Assembly (NCBI RefSeq): GCF_025934275.1
Contig: NZ_JAICYI010000013.1
Span: 1-59,236, forward strand
Source of the DNA: Phenylobacterium sp.
GTDB lineage: Bacteria; Pseudomonadota; Alphaproteobacteria; Caulobacterales; Caulobacteraceae
Reading direction: 5' to 3'
Length of the DNA stretch: 59,236 nt
Below, piece after piece: positions 26,264 to 32,636 of the stretch (within the stretch, counting starts at the first letter, position 1; every line of letters begins with the position of its first letter). Made by a program: the position numbers and the translations under genes. Below the pieces are notes generated by a model. It saw nothing but the letters and a program-made list of their open reading frames with translations. It was not told the origin of the DNA and did no database searches.

Positions 26264-26959
26264 ATGGACCATCTGCAGCCCTTCATCGCCTTCCGTCGCG
26301 AGCGCGAGCTGGAGCCTGCGACCGACCGGGCTGCCGACTGGGAGGTCCGCGAGCTGAACCACCGGATAGCCAACAGCCTGCAGCTCGCCATTGACGTGCT
26401 GGGGCTCCAGCGTGTGCGCGCAGCCGAATCCGAAACCCACGCGGCCCTCGACGAGGCGATGGCGCGCCTGGCCGCCGTCGGTCAGCTGCACCGGTTCCTG
26501 AGCCTCAGTGACCCACAGGCGTTCGTGGACCTCGCCGACTTCCTGCGCGACCTCTGCCCGGTGATCGGCGCTGCGGTCGGCCTCGCCTGCGAGCTCGAGG
26601 CTGACCCAGTGCGGCTGCCGGCCCAGGCGGCGCAGCAGATCGGCCTGTTGGTGAACGAGTGCGCGATCAACGCCAGGAAGCACGCCTATGGCGCCGACGG
26701 CGGCCGCCTGCGGATCGAGAGCCGGGCGGCCGGCGGAGTGGTGAGCCTGGTGGTGGCGGACGACGGACGCGGCCTGGGCTGCCACCCCGATGCGTCGCGC
26801 CAGGGCCTTGGCATGAGCATCATCGATGCCATCCTCCGGCAGTTGGGCGGACGGATGAGCGCCGGGACGCTCGGCGGCGCCCGGTTCACCTTCCAGATCC
26901 CCATCGCTCCGGCCACCGCCTCGATCGAGCGGTCCTTCGCGAGCTGGAACGACGGCTGA
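26264..26959 (+). CDS. Soluble sensor histidine kinase, HisKA_2/HWE-like
   Basis: A 231-residue cytosolic kinase without a recognisable sensor domain. The H-box is ELNHRIANSLQLAIDVLG with His33, the pattern of the HisKA_2/HWE kinases common in alphaproteobacteria. The ATPase part has NECAINARKHAY (N-box) and ADDGRGLG (G1), ending with a GLGMSIIDAILRQLGG segment. Start ATG 26264 has GAGG 8 nt upstream; an in-frame start at 26090 would add 58 low-complexity residues over the thiolase terminator. No response regulator is adjacent. Kinases of this type often feed the PhyR/EcfG stress pathway, which is inference here. Confidence 0.82.
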   Translation: MDHLQPFIAFRRERELEPATDRAADWEVRELNHRIANSLQLAIDVLGLQRVRAAESETHAALDEAMARLAAVGQLHRFLSLSDPQAFVDLADFLRDLCPVIGAAVGLACELEADPVRLPAQAAQQIGLLVNECAINARKHAYGADGGRLRIESRAAGGVVSLVVADDGRGLGCHPDASRQGLGMSIIDAILRQLGGRMSAGTLGGARFTFQIPIAPATASIERSFASWNDG

Positions 26960-26963
26960 CGTC

Positions 26964-27557
26964 TCAGGCGAAGTCCCGGCTGAGCTCGGCGCGCGTGGCG
27001 GGCGAGATCCCCGCCAGATGGCTATAGTGCTCGTGGTCGCAGCCCACGAGGATGGTCGTCGCCGGATCGCGGAAACGGGCGAGGTGCTGCGCCTCCAGCG
27101 GGAATCGGACGAAATGGACGGAGGAGGCCTTGCCGTCCTCGCGTGTGCGCTCCACGTCACCTTCGGGGACGCCGCGGATCCGGTCGTCGCCCACCTGCAG
27201 GAAGAAGCGGTCCTCGACGCCGCCGAGCCTGGCGAGCGTCGCCGCCCGCCGAACGGGATCGTCGATCTCGAACATGATCGTGGCCACCAGCTCCGAGCCG
27301 TTGGGGATCAGCGGGTTGTAGGCGGCCAGCTCGTCCGGCACCTGTTCGTCCCCGCCCTTCTCGATCAGCAGCATCTCCTGGATCTGGAAGAGCATCGTCT
27401 CGTAGCACTCGAAATGAACCGTGCAGATCGGCCCGAGCTCGATGCGGCGGAGTCGCTTGAGGGGCAGCAGCGCCGCGCGGCGCTCGCGCCTGACCTTGGC
27501 GAACTCCGCGTCTGTCAGCAGGTCCTGCGGGATGATCTCTCGTGCGTCTCTCGGCAT
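26964..27557 (-). CDS. DUF3501 family protein
   Basis: A 197-residue soluble protein. The segments EIIPQDLLTDAEFAKVRRE, RRIELGPICTVHFECYETM and ELAAYNPLIPNGSELVATIM are typical of DUF3501, which is regularly found beside rubrerythrin and an Fe-S cluster protein. Conserved Cys, His and Glu residues (CTVHFE, CDHEHYSH) could form a metal site, but that is unproven. It is the last gene of a three-gene minus-strand unit, 8 nt behind the Fe-S protein gene, and ends 4 nt from the convergent kinase gene. GAGGACCCC precedes the ATG. Function unknown. Confidence 0.88.
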   Translation of the reverse strand: MPRDAREIIPQDLLTDAEFAKVRRERRAALLPLKRLRRIELGPICTVHFECYETMLFQIQEMLLIEKGGDEQVPDELAAYNPLIPNGSELVATIMFEIDDPVRRAATLARLGGVEDRFFLQVGDDRIRGVPEGDVERTREDGKASSVHFVRFPLEAQHLARFRDPATTILVGCDHEHYSHLAGISPATRAELSRDFA

Positions 27558-27565
27558 GGGGTCCT

Positions 27566-28927
27566 CTAGAGGCCGTAGGCTTCGGCCATGATCTCGATCG
27601 GGTGCGCCTGGCGGGGCGGGCTCCTGCCGTCCGCAAGCTCGGTCTCCAGGAGTTGGCCCAGATGCTTGCAGGCGAGCGGGCAGTCAGAGCAGAGGGTCTC
27701 CGCGCCCTTCTGCGCGATCGCGCGGGCCGCCGGCTTGCCGACCTTGACCGCCACCGGGAAGGTCTCCTGCATCACGCCGAAGGTGCCGCCGTGGCCGGAG
27801 CAGCGCTCGACCAGCTCGACGGCGGTGTCCGGGATCAGCCGCAGCATCTCGGCCGATTTCGCGCCCATGTTCTGGGCCCGCGCATGGCAGGCGTGATGGA
27901 TGGTGACGCCGCCTGCGACGGCGCTAAGGCCCGCCGTGAGGCCGAACGCCCGGTTCAGTTCGACGACATACTCGCTTACGTCCCGCGTCGCCCGCGACAG
28001 CGCCATGACGGCCGGGCTCTCCGGCGCCATCAGCGGCCATTCGAACTTCATCATCAGCCCGCAGCTGGCCGTCAGCGCCACGATCTCGAACCCCTGATCG
28101 ACGTAAGGCGCGAAGGCCCTGGCCACACGCTCGGCGCGCGCCGCCACGTCGCCCACATTGCCCGCCTCCAGCTCCGGCATGCCGCAGCACTCCGGATAGA
28201 CCAGTTCGACTTCGCAGCCCTGGTGAGCCAGCACCTTGGCGGCGGCCACGGCGGTGTCGGGCTTGTTGTAGTCGACGTAGCACGTCGCATAGACCGCGAC
28301 CTTGCGCTGGCCGTAGGCGGGGCCTTGCGGGTTCGGCGGGATGGCGCGTTTCAGCCGGTCCTCGGCGGTTTTGGAATGGTAGCGCGGCAGCTCGGCCTCG
28401 GCGTCGATCTTGGCGATCGCCTCCAGGAGCTTGCGAAGCGGGGTGTTCTTGCGCGCGCTCGCCCAGTTGGCGACCGGCGCCACCGGTTTTGCGAGCCGGC
28501 CGTTGCGATCCGTGCGGCCCAGCTGCTCACGCACGAATTCGCGCTCGCCGGCCCGGCGCCTAGCGGCGCGGTACCTCAGGATAAGGTGCGGGATGTCGAT
28601 GTCGAACGGGTGCGGCGGCACATAGGGGCACTTGGTCAGGAAGCACATGTCGCAAAGCGTGCAGGCTTCCTCGACGTGGGCGTGCTCCTTGGGGCCGATC
28701 CCGTCGATCTCGCCGGTCGGGCCCTCGTCGATGGCGTCGAACAGGCGCGGGAAGGTGTCGCACAGGTTGAAGCAGCGGCGGCAGGTGTGACAGACGTCGA
28801 ACTGGCGCTGCAGCTCGGCATGGACCTTCTCCAGGTCGTAGTAGTCGTCGTCGCGCCAGGCGATCGGCCGCCGAAACGGCGCTTCCAGGCTGCCCTCCCG
28901 CCGCGGGTCCTTGCCGTCTTCACTCAC
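27566..28927 (-). CDS. Fe-S oxidoreductase with heterodisulfide-reductase-type cysteine-rich (CCG) domains
   Basis: A 453-residue GlpC/HdrD-related protein. Two N-terminal [4Fe-4S] binding motifs are present: CHTCRRCFNLCDTF and CTLCDMCFLTKCP. A paired C-terminal CCG region includes YPECCGMPELE, HHACHARAQNMG and VERCSGHGGTFGV. There is no membrane span, so it is probably a cytosolic electron-transfer subunit. Initiation appears to be GTG at 28927. The gene lies between rubrerythrin and DUF3501, so it is a plausible electron donor or repair partner for rubrerythrin peroxidase activity (inference). A dispersed palindrome separates it from the rubrerythrin gene. Confidence 0.88.
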   Translation of the reverse strand: MSEDGKDPRREGSLEAPFRRPIAWRDDDYYDLEKVHAELQRQFDVCHTCRRCFNLCDTFPRLFDAIDEGPTGEIDGIGPKEHAHVEEACTLCDMCFLTKCPYVPPHPFDIDIPHLILRYRAARRRAGEREFVREQLGRTDRNGRLAKPVAPVANWASARKNTPLRKLLEAIAKIDAEAELPRYHSKTAEDRLKRAIPPNPQGPAYGQRKVAVYATCYVDYNKPDTAVAAAKVLAHQGCEVELVYPECCGMPELEAGNVGDVAARAERVARAFAPYVDQGFEIVALTASCGLMMKFEWPLMAPESPAVMALSRATRDVSEYVVELNRAFGLTAGLSAVAGGVTIHHACHARAQNMGAKSAEMLRLIPDTAVELVERCSGHGGTFGVMQETFPVAVKVGKPAARAIAQKGAETLCSDCPLACKHLGQLLETELADGRSPPRQAHPIEIMAEAYGL

Positions 28928-28948
28928 GCATCACCGCCAACTCCCGAC

Positions 28949-28985
28949 GTCGTCCCGGACGCCGCCAGCGGCTATCCGGGATGAC
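28949..28985. repeat. Palindromic intergenic repeat
   Basis: GTCGTCCCGGA at 28949-28959 pairs with TCCGGGATGAC at 28975-28985 around a 15-nt loop. It resembles the left-edge element at 143-178 (GTCATCCCG ... TGTCCGGGACC). It sits between rubrerythrin and the Fe-S protein gene inside the same operon and could attenuate transcription or stabilise the upstream mRNA. Confidence 0.55.
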
Positions 28986-28994
28986 AGATCGGGA

Positions 28995-29411
28995 TTAGTC
29001 CAGCTGGTCGAGCGCGCGCTGGAAGCGGCCGGCGTGGGACTTCTCGGCCTTGGCCAGCGTCTCGAACCAGTCGGCGATCTCGTCGAAACCTTCGTCGCGG
29101 GCGGTGCGCGCCATGCCGGGGTACATGTCGGTGTACTCGTGGGTCTCGCCGGCGATGGCGGCCTTCAGGTTCAGCGAGGTGCCGCCGATCGGCAGGCCGG
29201 TCGCGGGATCGCCGACCGCCTCCAGGAACTCGAGGTGGCCATGGGCGTGGCCGGTCTCGCCTTCCGCCGTCGAGCGGAACACGGCGGCGACGTCGTTGTA
29301 GCCTTCGACGTCGGCTTTCTGGGCGAAATAGAGATAGCGGCGGTTCGCCTGGCTCTCGCCGGCGAACGCCGCCTTGAGGTTGTCCACCGTCTTGCTGCTG
29401 GCGAGGCTCAT
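28995..29411 (-). CDS. Rubrerythrin (rubredoxin-less erythrin type)
   Basis: A 138-residue four-helix-bundle diiron protein. The metal-ligand helices are visible as [44 protein letters not shown] and [11 protein letters not shown], each with the expected Glu/His ligands. The C-terminal rubredoxin domain of classical rubrerythrins is missing, so electrons must come from another protein; the downstream Fe-S protein is the obvious candidate. The family reduces hydrogen peroxide. AGGAGACGACG precedes the ATG. A four-element OxyR-type site lies 83-119 nt upstream of the start codon. Confidence 0.93.
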   Translation of the reverse strand: MSLASSKTVDNLKAAFAGESQANRRYLYFAQKADVEGYNDVAAVFRSTAEGETGHAHGHLEFLEAVGDPATGLPIGGTSLNLKAAIAGETHEYTDMYPGMARTARDEGFDEIADWFETLAKAEKSHAGRFQRALDQLD

Positions 29412-29493
29412 CGTCGTCTCCTGTGCTCATCCGGCCCGCGCGGCGCGCAGGCCTGGAGGAACTGGACTAGGCTTCCGGGACGCATAGAGCCAA

Positions 29494-29530
29494 TCGTTTA
29501 TTTCGATATCTGTGATAGAATTACTCTATT
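29494..29530. promoter_or_regulatory. OxyR-type binding site upstream of the rubrerythrin operon
   Basis: The spacing ATCG-N7-CGAT-N7-ATAG-N7-CTAT is read directly: 29494-29497, 29505-29508, 29516-29519 and 29527-29530. This matches the four-quarter OxyR consensus ATAG-N7-CTAT-N7-ATAG-N7-CTAT at 14 of 16 defined positions with exact 11-nt periodicity. The site lies in an AT-rich island between rubrerythrin (minus strand) and the small gene at 29606 (plus strand). Activation of rubrerythrin by peroxide is the expected outcome; control of the plus-strand gene is also possible. Confidence 0.7.
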
Positions 29531-29551
29531 CGGTCCGGCGGCCGCCCTGGG

Positions 29552-29577
29552 GAACCGCCGGCGGCCGGGCGCGCTTC
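29552..29577 (+). promoter_or_regulatory. Candidate EcfG (general stress sigma) promoter for the 69-residue protein
   Basis: GGAAC at 29552-29556 is followed by C and then, after N19, TT at 29576-29577 (context CGCTT). This fits the EcfG/RpoE2-type pattern GGAAC-N18/19-TT. The ATG at 29606 is 28 nt further on. The match at the -10 (CGTT expected) is partial. Confidence 0.4.
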
Positions 29578-29605
29578 CTCGGGCGAAGAGCTCAGGGAGA
29601 CCAAG

Positions 29606-29815
29606 ATGGCCGGCAAGGACAAGATCCAGGGCGAAGGCAATTACGACGCGGCGCGCAAGTTCGACGCCGAGGAGCGCGAATTCGTGGAGAAGGGCGGCTA
29701 CGAGAAGAAAGCCAAGGACGCCGAGGACGCCCTCGACGGCCCGGAAGGCGAGGAGCTGGAGCGCGCCCGCAAGGAGACCGCCGAGCGGGGCCGCGGCATG
29801 CAGGGCGACCGCTAG
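29606..29815 (+). CDS. Small hydrophilic stress-type protein
   Basis: A 69-residue, highly charged protein without Cys or hydrophobic stretches, probably helical or disordered. It begins MAGKDKIQGEGNYDAARKFD and ends GRGMQGDR. Small proteins with GNYDAAR and a charged Glu/Lys-rich remainder occur widely in proteobacteria and are usually left hypothetical. CAGGGAG lies about 7 nt before the ATG. It is preceded by a candidate EcfG promoter and by the OxyR-type site, so stress induction is plausible. Its TAG stop shares CTAG with the convergent MHS transporter stop. Confidence 0.75.
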   Translation: MAGKDKIQGEGNYDAARKFDAEEREFVEKGGYEKKAKDAEDALDGPEGEELERARKETAERGRGMQGDR

Positions 29816-31143
29816 GCGTCGATCTCCCGGAATGATCGGCCCCTGGTCTCGCGCGCGATCAGCGTCGCGATGAAAGTGATCGCGCAGGCCGCCGCGACAT
29901 AGGCCGAAATGGCGGTCGTCGAGCCGGTCGCCTTGAGCAGGCCGATGGAGATGATCGGGGCGAGCGAACCGCCGATCACCGCCGGCAGCTGATAGGAGAG
30001 GGACGCGCCCGAGTAGCGCACACGGGTCGGGAAGAGCTCGGCGATGAAGGCGCCCTGCGGGCCGTTCATGGCGGAATGAATGGTGACCCCCGCCACGACG
30101 GCGAAGGCGATGATCGCGGGCGCGCCCGTCCTGACCAGCGGGAAGAAGGCGAACAGCCAGAGCGCCACGCCCGCCGCCCCGAAGGCATAGACCGGCCGCC
30201 GGCCGATGCGGTCTGAAAGGATCGACCACAGGGGCATGCTGATAGCCCCGGCGACCCCGCCGGCAAGGACTGCATCAAGCGCCACCGTGCGCGGCAGCTT
30301 CAGGACCTCGGTGACATAGGTGATCGCGAAGGCGGTCATCACGTAATAGGAGATGTTCTCCGCGAGCTTGAGCGCCGAGCCGAGCGCCATGCCCGCCGGG
30401 CGCGTCCGCAGCGCCTCCAGCACGGGCGCGCGGTGGACGCCGCCTTCCGATCGCGCCTGATCGAACACCGGACTTTCGGCGATCGAGAAGCGAACCCAGA
30501 GTCCCACGCCGATCAGCACGATCGAGACCAGGAACGGCACCCGCCAACCCCAGGCCAGGAAGTCGTGGTCGCTCTGGACGGCCGCCAGCACCGCCAGGAT
30601 CGCGGTCGCGAGCAGGTTGCCGAGCGCCCCGCCGGCCTGCACCAGGCCGCACCAGAAGCCGCGCCGCGGCGCATCGGCGTATTCCGCCGCCATCAGGACC
30701 GCTCCCGCCCATTCGCCGCCCAGCCCAAAGCCCTGCAGCAGCCGAAGGAGGGTGAGCAGGACCGGCGCCGCCACGCCCACCGTGGCGAAGGTCGGCAGGA
30801 GCCCGATCGCGAACGTCGCCCCGCCCATCAGGAACAGCGACAGCATCAGCAGGCGCTTGCGCCCGATCCGGTCGCCGAAGTGGCCGAACACCACCGCACC
30901 GAGGGGCCTCGCCAGGAAGCCGATCGCATAGGTCGCGAAGGACGCCATGGCCCCGGTGAGCGGATCGGCCCCGGGGAAGAACAGCTTGCCGAACACCAGG
31001 GCCGCGGCCGTGGCGTAGAGCAGGAAGTCGTACCACTCGATGGTGGTGCCTATCGCGGCCCCGAACACCGCCCTGCGGCGGGCGCCGATGGAGATCGGCC
31101 TCTCCGGGGCCTCTGCCGCCATTCCGACGGCGGCGCTGGTCAT
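29812..31143 (-). CDS. MFS transporter, metabolite:H+ symporter (MHS) family, second copy
   Basis: A 443-residue protein with about twelve membrane segments. The MHS signature GTTIEWYDFLLYATAAALVF, then FATYAIGFLARPLGAVVFGH and GDRIGRKRLL, is intact. The family imports small carboxylates, betaines or aromatic acids with protons. The start codon ATG (31141-31143) overlaps the stop of the upstream paralogue in an ATGA, so translation is coupled. The stop is shared with the convergent small gene in CTAG. Strong similarity to the preceding gene indicates a tandem duplication. Confidence 0.92.
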   Translation of the reverse strand: MTSAAVGMAAEAPERPISIGARRRAVFGAAIGTTIEWYDFLLYATAAALVFGKLFFPGADPLTGAMASFATYAIGFLARPLGAVVFGHFGDRIGRKRLLMLSLFLMGGATFAIGLLPTFATVGVAAPVLLTLLRLLQGFGLGGEWAGAVLMAAEYADAPRRGFWCGLVQAGGALGNLLATAILAVLAAVQSDHDFLAWGWRVPFLVSIVLIGVGLWVRFSIAESPVFDQARSEGGVHRAPVLEALRTRPAGMALGSALKLAENISYYVMTAFAITYVTEVLKLPRTVALDAVLAGGVAGAISMPLWSILSDRIGRRPVYAFGAAGVALWLFAFFPLVRTGAPAIIAFAVVAGVTIHSAMNGPQGAFIAELFPTRVRYSGASLSYQLPAVIGGSLAPIISIGLLKATGSTTAISAYVAAACAITFIATLIARETRGRSFREIDA

Positions 31144-32492
31144 GCGGTCTCCGCGTCGATCTCGGCGAAGCTCCGGCCCTTGGTCTCGCGCGCCATCAGC
31201 GCCGCGACCACGCTGATCGCGCAAGCCACGAACACGTAGATCGCGATCGGCGTCGCCGACTTGGTCGCCTTGAACAGCGCCAGCGCGATGATCGGGGCGA
31301 GCGAGCCCGCGAAGATCGAGGTGAACTGATAGGCGAACGACGCGCCGGAGTAGCGGAAGCGGGTCGGGAACAGCTCGGCGATGAACGCCGCCTGCGGTCC
31401 GTACATCGCCCCGTGGAACACCAGCCCCACGATCACCGCGGCCAGCACCATGGGGGTCGCCCCGGTGTCCAGCATCCGGAAGAAGGCGAACGCCCAGAGC
31501 GCCTGGCCGGCGGCGCCGATCGCATAGACGGGACGCCGGCCGATCCGATCGGACAGCCAGGAGAAGAACGGCATCGCGAAGCACTCGACGGCGGCGCCCG
31601 CCAGCAGGGCGTTCAGCGCCAAGGCTTTCGAGAAGTGGCTGACTTCGGTGAGGTAGGTGATCGAGAAGGCGGTCAGCACGTAGTAGCAGACGTTCTCGCC
31701 GACCCGCAGGCCCGCGCCGATGGCGATGCCGCCGGGTCGCCTGCGAAACGCCTCCAGGAGCGGGGCGCGCGGAAGCGAGTCCTCTTTCTTGGCCAACGCC
31801 TGAAAGACCGGCGTCTCCTCCAGCGAGACCCGCACCCACCAGCCGATCGCGACCAGCACCACCGAGAGCAGGAAGGGCACCCGCCAGCCCCAGGCCGCGA
31901 ACTGGGCGTCGGTCTGCGTCGCCGCCATGATCGCCAGGATGCCCGCGGCCAGCAGGTTGCCGGCCGGCACGCCGACTTGCGGCCAGCCCGCCCAGGTCCC
32001 GCGGTCCTTCGCGGTCCCATACTCCGCCGCCATCAGCACCGCCCCGCCCCATTCGCCGCCCACGGCGAAGCCCTGGATCAGCCGGAGCAGGGTCAAGGCG
32101 ATCGGGGCGGCGGCGCCGATCGCGGCATAGGTCGGCAAGAGGCCGATGGCCGCCGTCGAGGCGCCCATCAGCACCAGGCTGATCATCAGCAGGCGCTTGC
32201 GCCCGATCCGGTCGCCGAAATGGCCGAAGACGATCCCGCCCAGCGGCCGGGCGGCGAAACCCAGCGCATAGGTGGCGAACGAGGCCATGGTCGCGGTCAG
32301 CGGATCAGCCTTCGGGAAGAACAGCTTGCCGAACACCAGGGCCGCGGCCGTCCCGTAGAGGAAAAAATCATACCATTCGATCGTGGTGCCGATCAGGCTG
32401 CCCAGGATCACCTTGCGCAAGGTCGCGGGTGAAGCGGGCGTGGGCGTCGCGCCTGCCGCCGCGGCGCTGGTCGCTGTGTTGGCCAAGAGCAT
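31140..32492 (-). CDS. MFS transporter, metabolite:H+ symporter (MHS) family, first copy
   Basis: A 450-residue twelve-span MHS transporter with GTTIEWYDFFLYGTAAALVF and GHFGDRIGRKRLLMISL. It is paralogous to the next gene, with which it overlaps by 4 nt (ATGA). The ATG at 32492 directly touches GGGAGG, too close for normal ribosome binding; the in-frame TTG at 32486 has GGGAGG at 6-nt spacing and may be the true start, giving a protein two residues shorter. It is divergent from the PQQ dehydrogenase gene across a 144-nt spacer, so uptake of a substrate or product of that enzyme is possible. Confidence 0.92.
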   Translation of the reverse strand: MLLANTATSAAAAGATPTPASPATLRKVILGSLIGTTIEWYDFFLYGTAAALVFGKLFFPKADPLTATMASFATYALGFAARPLGGIVFGHFGDRIGRKRLLMISLVLMGASTAAIGLLPTYAAIGAAAPIALTLLRLIQGFAVGGEWGGAVLMAAEYGTAKDRGTWAGWPQVGVPAGNLLAAGILAIMAATQTDAQFAAWGWRVPFLLSVVLVAIGWWVRVSLEETPVFQALAKKEDSLPRAPLLEAFRRRPGGIAIGAGLRVGENVCYYVLTAFSITYLTEVSHFSKALALNALLAGAAVECFAMPFFSWLSDRIGRRPVYAIGAAGQALWAFAFFRMLDTGATPMVLAAVIVGLVFHGAMYGPQAAFIAELFPTRFRYSGASFAYQFTSIFAGSLAPIIALALFKATKSATPIAIYVFVACAISVVAALMARETKGRSFAEIDAETA

Positions 32493-32636
32493 CCTCCCGA
32501 ACAGCCGGTCTCACGCCGGCTCTGGCCGGTGAGCATGGCCGAGTTCGCCGGGCGGGCGCAACGGCGGCGGATCACCTCTCGCCGCGAGGCGAATTCTTTG
32601 CGAAGCTCCAAAGAAAAAACGTCGGGGACGTCCAGG

